Of a stretch of 26,977 bases of DNA, positions 7,415 through 14,606 are shown piece after piece (the first letter of the stretch is position 1; every line of letters begins with the position of its first letter). The stretch is from contig JAFGIE010000061.1 in assembly GCA_016929775.1 (NCBI GenBank), positions 1-26,977 of the forward strand, written 5' to 3'. The DNA is from Anaerolineae bacterium. Its GTDB lineage: Bacteria; Chloroflexota; Anaerolineae; JAFGEY01. The notes beneath the pieces are model-generated. The model ran no database searches and was not told the DNA's origin. It was given only the letters and a program-made list of their open reading frames with translations. The position numbers and the translations under genes were made by a program.

Positions 7415-7495
7415 TCGAGCGGGACCGTGACCCTGCAGTCGTTGTGGGGTGCGGCAATCGGGAAGGTGATCGCGAAAGGCGAAAAGGAGAGAGGT

Positions 7496-9190
7496 ATGTT
7501 CTGCTATCAGTGTCAGGAAGCCGCCAAGGGTACGGGGTGCACGATCCGCGGCGTGTGCGGCAAGACGGGCGAGGTCGCCGCGATGCAGGACCTCGTGATC
7601 TGGCTGCTCAAGGGGGTCTCCTACTATGGCGTGCGCGCGCGCGCACAGGGCATCGCGGACCCGCAGGCTGACCTGTTCGTCGCTGAGGCCCTGTTCGCGA
7701 CGATCACCAACGCCAACTTTGACCTGCAGCGCTTTGTCGAACTGGCGCACGAGGCGATCCGGCTGCGCGACGGCTTGCGCGCCCAGCTGCGCGACGGCTT
7801 GCGCGCCCAGCTGCGCGACGGCTTGCGCGCCCGGCTGCCGGAGGAGACAGGGGCGCCGCCCGAGATGGCGACCTGGACGCCGCGCACTGGCGACGTCGAA
7901 GAACTGATCGGCAAGGGCATGGGCGTCGGGATCTTAAAGGACGAGGACGAAGACGAGGACGTCCGTTCGCTGCGCCAACTGCTGACGCTCGGGCTGAAGG
8001 GCCTTGCCGCCTATACCGACCACGCCTACGTGCTCGAACACCGCAACGCAGACCTACTCGTCTTCTTGCAGGAGGCGCTGCTCGCCACGACAGACGACGG
8101 GCTGACCGCCGATCTGCTGGTCGGCTTGGTGCTCAAGTGTGGCGAGATGGGCGTGCAGGCGATGGCGCTGCTCGACGAGGCAAACACGAGCACCTACGGG
8201 CACCCGGAGCCGACGCAGGTCAACCTGGGCGTGCGCCCCGGGCCCGGGATCCTGGTCAGCGGGCACGACCTGCGCGACCTGGACGAGCTGCTGCGGCAGA
8301 CCGAGGGCACCGGCGCCAACGTCTACACCCACGGCGAGATGCTGCCCGCCAACGCTTACCCGGCGTTCAAGCAGTACGAGCATTTCGTAGGCAACTATGG
8401 CGGTTCGTGGTGGCACCAGCGCGAAGAGTTCGAGGCGTTCAACGGGCCGATCCTGATGACCACCAACTGCATCGTCCCGCCCAAGGAGAGCTACATCGAC
8501 CGGCTCTTCACGACTGGACAGGCGGGTTGGCCCGGCTGCCCCTACATCCCCGATCGCGTCGCCGGGGGCGAGAAGGACTTTGGCGCCCTGATCGACAAGG
8601 CGCTCGCCTCGGGCGAGCCCCAGCAGTTGGAAGAGGGCACGATCCCGATCGGCTTTGCCCACCAGACCGTGCTCAGCGTCGCCGACAAGGTGCTGGAAGC
8701 CGTCCAGTCGGGCGCGATCAAGCGCTTCGTGGTCATGGCGGGCTGCGACGGGCGGCACAAGGAGCGCGCCTACTACACAGAGCTCGCCCAGCAGCTGCCC
8801 CACGACCACGTGATCCTGACCGCTGGCTGCGCCAAGTACCGCTACAACAAGCTGGACCTGGGCGACATCGGCGGCATCCCGCGCGTGCTCGACGCCGGGC
8901 AGTGCAACGACTCGTACTCGCTGGTCGTGATCGCGCAAAAGCTGGCTGAAGCGTTGGGCGTGGAGGACATCAACGACCTCCCGATCTCGTACGACATTGC
9001 GTGGTACGAGCAAAAGGCGGTCATCGTGCTCCTGGCGCTGCTCTACCTAGGCGTCAAGCACATCCGCCTCGGCCCGACCCTGCCCGCGTTCGTGTCGCCG
9101 AACGTGCTCAAGGTGCTGGTCGACGCGTTTGACATCAAGCCGATCGCGACGGTGGGTGAAGACGTCGCCGCGATCGTCGCCGGGCGGTAG
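7496..9190 (+). CDS. hcp: Hydroxylamine reductase / hybrid cluster protein
   Basis: 564 residues, class I Hcp. The N-terminal cubane site is C3-x2-C6-x8-C15-x5-C21, the spacing of the [4Fe-4S] forms from anaerobes. All seven expected ligands of the hybrid Fe-S-O cluster are present: H257, E281 (THGEML), C325, C417 (AGCDGRH), C445 ([10 protein letters not shown]), C470 (GQCNDS) and E505 (WYEQKA). Hcp is a cytoplasmic enzyme that reduces hydroxylamine in vitro and acts as an NO reductase or nitrosylase in enterobacteria. The ATG at 7496 is chosen because AGGAGA precedes it by five bases and MFCYQC is the family N-terminus; the frame continues upstream to 7427 without support. Residues 90-113 are three copies of an eight-residue repeat, followed by an acidic EDEDED run, both unusual insertions in the N-terminal helical region. 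Confidence 0.96.
   Translation: MFCYQCQEAAKGTGCTIRGVCGKTGEVAAMQDLVIWLLKGVSYYGVRARAQGIADPQADLFVAEALFATITNANFDLQRFVELAHEAIRLRDGLRAQLRDGLRAQLRDGLRARLPEETGAPPEMATWTPRTGDVEELIGKGMGVGILKDEDEDEDVRSLRQLLTLGLKGLAAYTDHAYVLEHRNADLLVFLQEALLATTDDGLTADLLVGLVLKCGEMGVQAMALLDEANTSTYGHPEPTQVNLGVRPGPGILVSGHDLRDLDELLRQTEGTGANVYTHGEMLPANAYPAFKQYEHFVGNYGGSWWHQREEFEAFNGPILMTTNCIVPPKESYIDRLFTTGQAGWPGCPYIPDRVAGGEKDFGALIDKALASGEPQQLEEGTIPIGFAHQTVLSVADKVLEAVQSGAIKRFVVMAGCDGRHKERAYYTELAQQLPHDHVILTAGCAKYRYNKLDLGDIGGIPRVLDAGQCNDSYSLVVIAQKLAEALGVEDINDLPISYDIAWYEQKAVIVLLALLYLGVKHIRLGPTLPAFVSPNVLKVLVDAFDIKPIATVGEDVAAIVAGR
7763..7834 (+). repeat. Three 24-bp tandem repeats inside hcp
   Basis: Copies at 7763-7786, 7787-7810 and 7811-7834 are identical except for one A-to-G change near the end of the third. 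Each encodes LRDGLRAQ (the last ends in R), so copy number can vary without breaking the frame. The repeat lies in a helical, probably surface-exposed segment. Confidence 0.95.
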
Positions 9191-9213
9191 AGACCTGAAA
9201 GGGGGTAGGCGCG

Positions 9214-9999
9214 ATGCGCATCCTGGCAGTCATCTCGGGGGCGTACGGCGAGCGGCACGTCGAGAACATCCGGGCGAACGGGCCTGCGACGTGGGCGATC
9301 GAGACGTGGCAGGCGCCGGCGGTCCTGCCGCCGATCGTCGACTATCCGGAGGACCACCTGCCGGCTTTGTTTGACCCCGCGGACCTGATCCTGTCCTTTG
9401 CCGAGCACCGCGGCGTCGCCGAGCTCCTGCCCGAAATCGCGCGCATGACCGGGGCGCGCGCCGTGATCGCGCCGGTGGACAACGAGGCGTGGCTGCCGCG
9501 CGGGCTCGCGCGCCAGCTCCGGGGGTGGCTTGCCGACGCCGGCGTGGCATGCGTGACCCCCAAGCCGCTCTGCTCGCTGACCGAGTCCGCCTACCAGGTG
9601 GGGCGCCGCAAAGAGATCGCCTACGATGACCCGACGATCCGCGCCTTCGCCGAGCGCTTTGGCCGACCTCGCTTCCGGGTCGCCGTCGATCCCGGCACGC
9701 GGCGGATCGCCGAGGTCGAGGTGCTGCGCGATGCCGTGTGCGGCTGCGCGCGCCACGTGGCGCAGGGCCTGATCGGTGTCTCGGTGGACGAGGCAGAGAT
9801 CCAGGCGGGCCTGCTCCACCATCACTATCCGTGCCAGGCGAGCATGGGCGTGGACAGCGACTATGGCGACACGCTCATGCACATCTCGGGTCACATCCTG
9901 CGCGACGAGATCGCGGGGCAGATCGCCTCGCTGGTGCACAGGCGGTACTTTGTGCCCGAGGGACAGGTCAGCCCGGAGACGCCCGGCTCTAGCGGCTAA
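9214..9999 (+). CDS. DUF166 family protein
   Basis: 261 residues matching my recollection of DUF166: an N-terminal ILAVISGAYGERHVENI strand-loop, GPATW, LPPIVDYPEDHLP, then PKPLCSL, and a C-terminal block with VCGCARHVA and HHHYPCQASM. The family is known mainly from methanogens and other anaerobes, has no established function, and is sometimes labelled thymidylate synthase-like without experimental support. Conserved cysteines (PLC, CGC, YPC) and the HHH stretch suggest a metal or iron-sulfur site. It starts 23 bases after hcp with a GGGGG-type leader and is the last gene before a strong terminator, so it belongs to the Hcp transcript. That context suggests a redox or iron-sulfur role; this is inference. 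Confidence 0.8.
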   Translation: MRILAVISGAYGERHVENIRANGPATWAIETWQAPAVLPPIVDYPEDHLPALFDPADLILSFAEHRGVAELLPEIARMTGARAVIAPVDNEAWLPRGLARQLRGWLADAGVACVTPKPLCSLTESAYQVGRRKEIAYDDPTIRAFAERFGRPRFRVAVDPGTRRIAEVEVLRDAVCGCARHVAQGLIGVSVDEAEIQAGLLHHHYPCQASMGVDSDYGDTLMHISGHILRDEIAGQIASLVHRRYFVPEGQVSPETPGSSG

Positions 10000-10004
10000 G
10001 TCGT

Positions 10005-10041
10005 GGGCCTGGTCCCGCCGGTCCCCGGCGGGACCAGGCCC
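10005..10041 (+). terminator. Strong intrinsic terminator of the Hcp operon
   Basis: A perfect 17-bp stem (10005-10021 with 10025-10041) with a three-base loop begins five bases after the DUF166 stop codon. A pyrimidine stretch ending in TCTTTT follows at 10046-10056. It insulates the phoU promoter just downstream. Confidence 0.9.
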
Positions 10042-10054
10042 ATGCGCCTCTCTT

Positions 10055-10083
10055 TTGCTCCCCCCGACCCGCTATAGTATAAT
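10055..10083 (+). promoter_or_regulatory. Sigma-70-type promoter of the phoU pair
   Basis: TTGCTC at 10055-10060 and a perfect TATAAT at 10078-10083 are 17 bp apart. Transcription should start near 10090, leaving a leader of about 140 bases before phoU. No Pho-box-like direct repeat was recognised next to it. The -35 overlaps the T tract of the upstream terminator. Confidence 0.7.
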
Positions 10084-10229
10084 AGTCCTGGATCCAGGCG
10101 GGCACGTCCATGCTGTCCCGCGGCGCCCGCACGGACCGACGCGCATCCTCCCCCGACCCTCGCGGCGGCAGGCGTGCGTCGTCGCGTCGCTACACGGTCC
10201 GGTCGCTCGCCAGCGATAGAGGAGCAGAG

Positions 10230-10892
10230 ATGTCACCACTGCGCGGCGTGTTGCAGAGCGAACTCGAAGAGATATCCGACGGCGTCACGCAGATGGGCGA
10301 TCTGGTCGAGCGCGCCCTGTTGCAGGCTGTGGAGGCGCTGGAGGACCAGGACGTCGAGCTGGCGCAACAGGTCATCGATGGCGACCAGCGCATCAACCAG
10401 CTGCGCTTCGAGGTCGAGGACCTGTGCTTCACCGTGCTGGCGACGCAGCAGCCTGTCGCGGGCGACCTGCGCACGATCGTCACCGCGCTCAACATCATCA
10501 CCGACCTGGAGCGCATGGGGGACTATGCCAAGGGGATCGGGCAGATCGTGATCCGCATGGGGGGGGAGGACCTCTTTTTGGCGCTGCAGACGACGCCGCA
10601 CATGGCGCGTGCGGTAAGCGAGATGACGCACAGTGCGCTGGAGGCGTTTGTCGAGCGCGACGTCGACCTCGCACGGCAGCTGTTCGAGATGGACGATCAG
10701 GTGGATCACATGTACCGCGAGATCTTTGAGTCGGTGATCAAGGCCATGATCTCGCGCGAGCAGAGCGTGCGCAAGGGGATGCACCTCTTGTTCGCCGCCC
10801 ACAACCTGGAGCGTTTTGGGGACCGGGTGACCAACATCTGCGAGCGGATCATCTTTATGTGCACGGGCGAGATGCACGAGTACAACCTGTGA
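10230..10892 (+). CDS. phoU: PhoU family phosphate regulator, first copy
   Basis: 220 residues forming the two-fold repeated three-helix bundle of PhoU. The metal-binding signature occurs twice: LERMGDYAKGI in the first half and LERFGDRVTNICE in the second. PhoU is a peripheral cytoplasmic protein that links the PstSCAB transporter to the PhoR/PhoB system and restrains phosphate uptake. The start at 10230 follows GAGGAGC and begins MSPLRGVLQ; a longer frame from 10110 would add a 40-residue arginine-rich extension untypical of the family. It has its own TATAAT promoter and is followed after 12 bases by a second phoU. No pst or phoRB gene is in the window. Confidence 0.92.
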   Translation: MSPLRGVLQSELEEISDGVTQMGDLVERALLQAVEALEDQDVELAQQVIDGDQRINQLRFEVEDLCFTVLATQQPVAGDLRTIVTALNIITDLERMGDYAKGIGQIVIRMGGEDLFLALQTTPHMARAVSEMTHSALEAFVERDVDLARQLFEMDDQVDHMYREIFESVIKAMISREQSVRKGMHLLFAAHNLERFGDRVTNICERIIFMCTGEMHEYNL

Positions 10893-10904
10893 AAGGGACG
10901 CCGC

Positions 10905-11573
10905 ATGCGACCGAGGCAGCAGTTCGACCAGCAGTTGAGCGCGCTACAGGATAGCCTCGTCCGCCTGAGTGAGATGGTGTGCCAGGCGGTCTCGGACGCG
11001 ATCAAGGCTCTCAAGGAACGGGACCTCGACCTGGCGCGGCTGGTCGTGCAGCGCGACAGCGAGCTGAACGACCTGCGCTTTGACGTGGACGAACGGTGCC
11101 TGGCGATCCTGGCGACACAACAACCGACCGCTTCGGACCTGCGTCGCGTGATCGCGGCGATGAACGTCGTCCTCGACCTGGAGCGGATGGGCGACCACGC
11201 CGCGAACGTCGCCAAGATCGCGATCCGGATAGGCGACGAGCCGCCCCTCAAGCCGTTGATCGACATCCCCTACATGGCGCGGCAGTGCTGTGACATGCTG
11301 AGGCGATCGCTGGTGGCGTACGCCGACCTGGATGTCGAGGCGGCAAAGGCCATCGCCGAGCAGGATGGCGTGATCGATCAGCTCTACGACCAGGTGTTCC
11401 GGGAGCTGCTGACCTACATGATCGAGGACGAGCGCACGGTCAAGCGGGCGATGCACCTGTTGTTCATCGCGCACAACCTGGAGCGCATCGCCGACCGTGT
11501 GACCAATATCTGCGAACGGGCGATCTATCTCCGGACGGGGGAGATGATCGAGCTCAAAGACAGCCTGCAGTAG
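10905..11573 (+). CDS. phoU: PhoU family phosphate regulator, second copy
   Basis: 222 residues, a paralogue of the gene before it with the same two-repeat layout: LERMGDHAANVAK and LERIADRVTNICERAIYL. It lacks the glycine of the second LERxGDR site (A instead of G). AAAGGGA precedes the ATG and only 12 bases separate the two genes, so they form one transcript. The stop codon is 12 bases from the stop of the convergent vorB-like gene with no hairpin between, so the two transcripts may overlap at their 3' ends. Two PhoU copies may form a heteromeric regulator or serve different transporters; the sequence does not decide. Confidence 0.92.
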   Translation: MRPRQQFDQQLSALQDSLVRLSEMVCQAVSDAIKALKERDLDLARLVVQRDSELNDLRFDVDERCLAILATQQPTASDLRRVIAAMNVVLDLERMGDHAANVAKIAIRIGDEPPLKPLIDIPYMARQCCDMLRRSLVAYADLDVEAAKAIAEQDGVIDQLYDQVFRELLTYMIEDERTVKRAMHLLFIAHNLERIADRVTNICERAIYLRTGEMIELKDSLQ

Positions 11574-11585
11574 CCTGCCCGCCGC

Positions 11586-12632
11586 CTAGCCCGCCAGCTC
11601 GCGCAGTTCCGCAAGCACGTCCTCCGGGAGCGGCACCACGCCGCCCGTCCTACCGTAGAACCGGATCGGCACGGCGTCTCGCGTCGCCAACCGCACGTCC
11701 TCCAGCATTTGCCCAGCGTTCAACTCAAAGACCAACAGACGCTTGTCCGCCGCGATCTCGCGCAGGGCCTGGTAGGGGTAGGGGAAGACCGTGATCGGAC
11801 GGAAAAGCCCAGCCCTGATCCCCTCCTCGCGCGCCTGCGCGATCGCGGTCTTGGCGATCCGGGCTGCCGTGCCAAAGGCGACCACGATAATGTCGGCGTC
11901 GTCGCAGCCATACGTCTCCCAACGCTGCTCGTTGGCGACGATCTCGCACAGGCGCGCCTGTAGGCGGTTGTTGACCTCCTCCAGGCGTGGTCCGCCGAGG
12001 TAAAGCGAGGTCACGACCCGGCGCTCGCGCCCCCGGCAGCCGCCCAACGCCCACTCCCAGTTGGCGCGCTCGACGTGGCGCATCTCGGGCAGCTCGACCG
12101 GCTCCATGATCTGCCCGAGCATGCCGTCGGCGATGATCATGGCGATCGTGCGGTAACGCTCCGCCAGGTCGAACGCCATGTAGACGTGGTCGACGGTCTC
12201 CTGGACCGTGGAGGGGGCGAGGACGATGGCGTTATAGTCGCCGTGCCCGCCGCCGCGGACCATCTGAAAGTAATCGCCCTGGGCGGGCTGGATGTTGCCC
12301 AAGCCCGGGCCCCCGCGCATGACGTTGACCAGCACCGCCGGGACCTCGGAGCAAAAGATGTACGAGATCCCTTCCTGCATCAGGCTGAAGCCAGGGCTGG
12401 AGGTCGTCGACATGACGCGCACGCCGAGGCATGCGGCGCCGTAGACCATATTGATCGCCGCCAGCTCGCTCTCCGCCTGGACGAAGGCGCGCCCCAGGTT
12501 GGGCATGCGGCGCGACATGTACTCGAGGACCTCTGTCTGCGGGGTGATGGGATAGCCATAGTACGCCTCGCAGCCCGCGCGGATCGCGGCTTCGGCGATC
12601 GCTTCGTTGCCCTTCATAAGGACTTTGGCCAT
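11586..12632 (-). CDS. vorB: 2-oxoacid:ferredoxin oxidoreductase alpha subunit, VorB type
   Basis: 348 residues. The N-terminal pyrimidine-binding domain is recognisable from [46 protein letters not shown] and [15 protein letters not shown], the standard opening of VorA/KorA/PorA alpha chains. The C-terminal transketolase-like domain II begins near [16 protein letters not shown]. The complex decarboxylates branched-chain 2-oxoacids (or 2-oxoglutarate) to acyl-CoA and reduced ferredoxin. A ferredoxin-type delta subunit gene lies just upstream, but no TPP-binding beta subunit or gamma subunit follows: only 12 bases remain before the convergent phoU. The frame also offers a GTG at 12641 too close to the AGGAG; ATG at 12632 is preferred. 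VorB versus KorA is judged by overall resemblance only. Confidence 0.88.
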   Translation of the reverse strand: MAKVLMKGNEAIAEAAIRAGCEAYYGYPITPQTEVLEYMSRRMPNLGRAFVQAESELAAINMVYGAACLGVRVMSTTSSPGFSLMQEGISYIFCSEVPAVLVNVMRGGPGLGNIQPAQGDYFQMVRGGGHGDYNAIVLAPSTVQETVDHVYMAFDLAERYRTIAMIIADGMLGQIMEPVELPEMRHVERANWEWALGGCRGRERRVVTSLYLGGPRLEEVNNRLQARLCEIVANEQRWETYGCDDADIIVVAFGTAARIAKTAIAQAREEGIRAGLFRPITVFPYPYQALREIAADKRLLVFELNAGQMLEDVRLATRDAVPIRFYGRTGGVVPLPEDVLAELRELAG

Positions 12633-12649
12633 GGCGTGCACGCTCCTCT

Positions 12650-12913
12650 CTAGTCTACGCCGGCGTCTTCTGCCACCGGTTCAGGGCGGGACGGGCGCAC
12701 GCGTTGCGTGCGATACACGACGATCGCCGTGTCCGGGCACATCAGGGCGCAGTTGGCGCAGCCGATGCAGCGTCCCTCGGGATCGATCAGCACAGCGGGG
12801 CGGTAGCCCTTGCTGTTAAAGTGCTCGGACATCTGGACCAGCTTGTACGGGCAGGCGAGCGTGCACAGCGCGCACCCCTTGCAGCGGTCCTCGTCGATGA
12901 TAATGTGGGACAT
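12650..12913 (-). CDS. 2x[4Fe-4S] ferredoxin, oxoacid oxidoreductase delta subunit (VorD/KorD type)
   Basis: 87 residues with two complete motifs, C11, C14, C17, C21 and C49, C52, C55, C59, separated by a 27-residue loop (NSKGYRP) typical of KorD/VorD chains. It would take electrons from the TPP centre of the oxidoreductase and hand them to free ferredoxin. GAGGAGAG precedes the ATG. It is 17 bases upstream of the alpha subunit gene, the usual delta-alpha order. The last 15 residues form an acidic/proline-rich tail. Confidence 0.9.
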   Translation of the reverse strand: MSHIIIDEDRCKGCALCTLACPYKLVQMSEHFNSKGYRPAVLIDPEGRCIGCANCALMCPDTAIVVYRTQRVRPSRPEPVAEDAGVD

Positions 12914-12989
12914 AGTCTCTCCTCTGGTCGAAGCTGGTTCTGGGTCTCTCGGATACCCCTCGTCTGCTCCTCCGCGGCACGGTCCGGGT

Positions 12990-13667
12990 TCAGGAGTCGA
13001 ACATGGGCAGGAACCTCTGGATCACCATCAAGTCGGCGCCCAGGCTGTCCCGCTCTAGGCGGGACGCCAGCCTGTCTGCGGCAACGGCAAACGCGATCGG
13101 CAGCCCCAACACCTCGCTGGCGCGCTCGACCAGCCGGTGGCCCTGGGCAAAGCACGCGGGGTCGCTCTCTGACATCAGGTTGGGGTTGCTCACAAGGTGC
13201 GAGACGCACGCGTGGGCGCTCGCCTGGATCTCGGCGATTGCGTGCGCGATCCCGTCGACGGTGTCCGTGGACAGCCGGTAGGGATTGACGACAAAGAGCA
13301 TGGCATACGCGCGCCCGGCGAGCAGATGCGCGTACTGCGCGAGCGCACGCGCCCCCTGCACGTCCCCTCCGAGGTCGATGACGACGGGCTGCTCGCGCTG
13401 CTCGATCGCGCCGCCGATCTGTGGGCTGAGCGCCGGGATGTGGAGGTGTTGGCCGACTGGGTGCGGGGCGACGACCTGTACGCCCTGTTCCGCCATGCGC
13501 GCTGCCAGGTCACGCGTGCGGAAATAGGGGGTCACGATGTCCAGGTCGATCAGCAGGGGCGCGTGCCCCTCCTGCGCCAGTCGCAGGGCATAGTTGAGGG
13601 CGATCTCGGTCTTGCCGCTGCCGAAGCGCCCGGTGATGATCGTGATCTGTGCTGACGTCATCGTCAA
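12990..13667 (-). CDS. P-loop ATPase associated with 2-oxoacid oxidoreductase genes
   Basis: 225 residues of a SIMIBI-type (CobQ/MinD-like) P-loop protein. Walker A is GRFGSGKT at 13-20, followed by a LLIDLDIVTPYFRTRD switch region and a VVIDLGGD strand that acts as the Walker B/switch II segment. Similar ATPases are often encoded beside VOR/KOR genes in anaerobes; their task (complex assembly or regulation) is not established. The start is TTG at 13667, nine bases after GAGGAG; an ATG two codons later is 15 bases away and less favoured. It is 76 bases upstream of the ferredoxin gene and 42 bases downstream of the degenerate Ptb gene, all on one strand. Confidence 0.75.
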   Translation of the reverse strand: MTMTSAQITIITGRFGSGKTEIALNYALRLAQEGHAPLLIDLDIVTPYFRTRDLAARMAEQGVQVVAPHPVGQHLHIPALSPQIGGAIEQREQPVVIDLGGDVQGARALAQYAHLLAGRAYAMLFVVNPYRLSTDTVDGIAHAIAEIQASAHACVSHLVSNPNLMSESDPACFAQGHRLVERASEVLGLPIAFAVAADRLASRLERDSLGADLMVIQRFLPMFDS

Positions 13668-13709
13668 GACAGGTTGCTCCTCAGTCTCAGGGCCTGGAAG
13701 ATCCGGTCT

Positions 13710-14606
13710 CTAGCATACCAGTGCGCCCAGGGCCAACGCCGCAACGCGCGACTGGGCGTGATCGTCACAGCTCCACAGCACTGCCGGCGCCCGTCCGCCG
13801 ACGATCGCGTGGGCGGCGGGCAGGTGACACAGGGCGGACAGCGTCTGCACTAACAGGGCGCCGCTTTCCAGGTCGGGCGCAACCAGGATCTCGACCTTGC
13901 CCGCGACCTCGCTGTCGATGCCCTTGACCTCGGCGGCGTGCGCCGAGACCGCATTGTCAAAGCCAAGCGGCCCATCGACGATCGCCCCGCCGATCTGGTG
14001 CCGGCGCGCCATGACGGTGATCTGCGCGGCGTCTACGCTGAACGCGCTCTTGGGGTTCACGCTCTCCGTCGCCGCTACCAGGGCCACGCGGGGCAGGTCG
14101 CTTCCGAGCCGGTGGGCGACGTGCACCGCGTTCTCGATCGCCGCGATCCGTTGCTCCAAGTCGGGGGAGACGAGCATGATGCCGTCTGTGACCAGCAACA
14201 GCGTCCCCGGGTCCGGCAGGTCGAACGCGGACACGCCCGTGAGCAGCCGGTCCGCGCGCAGCCCGCACCTGTGGTCCAGGATGGCGGTAAGCAAGTGCTC
14301 CAGTTCGGCGCCGTCGTTGACCAGCACGTCCGCTTGGCCCTTGTTGCAGAGGTGAAGCGCCTGCTCGAGTGCGCCGTCCGGTCTAGACGCGTCGATCAGG
14401 GTCAGGGCAGAGAGGTCGATCTCGTGCTCCTGTGCCAGCTGGCGCAGGAGAGCGACGTCGCCCACCAACGTGCACTCTGCCACGCCCGCCTCCTGGGCGA
14501 GCAGCGCACTCTGCAGGCCGATCGCTGCCGTCGGGTAGACGATGACGGCGTTATGCGGCCCCGACTGCGCAGCGCGCTCGACCAGCTTGTCAAAGTTAGG
14601 GATCAT
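13710..14606 (-). CDS. Degenerate phosphate acetyl/butyryltransferase paralogue (Ptb copy 2, probably non-catalytic)
   Basis: 298 residues, full length and in frame. It clearly belongs to the Ptb family (LLLVTDGIMLVSP, ESVNPKS, AIVDGPLGFDNAVS), but the signature positions are altered relative to the other two copies in this window. MKG is replaced by V96-N97-D98, LSH by LTG, NIAP by LVSP, the lysine of NILYK/NVLVK by glutamine, and TSRADT/PSRSDT by WSCDDH. These positions fall in the active-site face of the family, so loss of acyl transfer is likely while the fold and perhaps ligand binding remain. It overlaps the amidohydrolase gene by 11 bases and is therefore expressed with it. A sensor, scaffold or altered-substrate role are alternatives. 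Confidence 0.82.
   Translation of the reverse strand: MIPNFDKLVERAAQSGPHNAVIVYPTAAIGLQSALLAQEAGVAECTLVGDVALLRQLAQEHEIDLSALTLIDASRPDGALEQALHLCNKGQADVLVNDGAELEHLLTAILDHRCGLRADRLLTGVSAFDLPDPGTLLLVTDGIMLVSPDLEQRIAAIENAVHVAHRLGSDLPRVALVAATESVNPKSAFSVDAAQITVMARRHQIGGAIVDGPLGFDNAVSAHAAEVKGIDSEVAGKVEILVAPDLESGALLVQTLSALCHLPAAHAIVGGRAPAVLWSCDDHAQSRVAALALGALVC

Noticed and set aside
6260..7750. 496-residue minus-strand open frame across ferredoxin, methyltransferase and hcp genes
   Set aside because: Crosses three well-supported plus-strand genes and shows no family motif.
7763..7834. Possible CRISPR array
   Set aside because: The repeats are adjacent without spacers and in frame within hcp; it is a coding tandem repeat.
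10110..10229. 40-residue N-terminal extension of the first PhoU
   Set aside because: Arginine-rich and unlike the family; the ATG at 10230 has a good ribosome binding site and the expected PhoU N-terminus.
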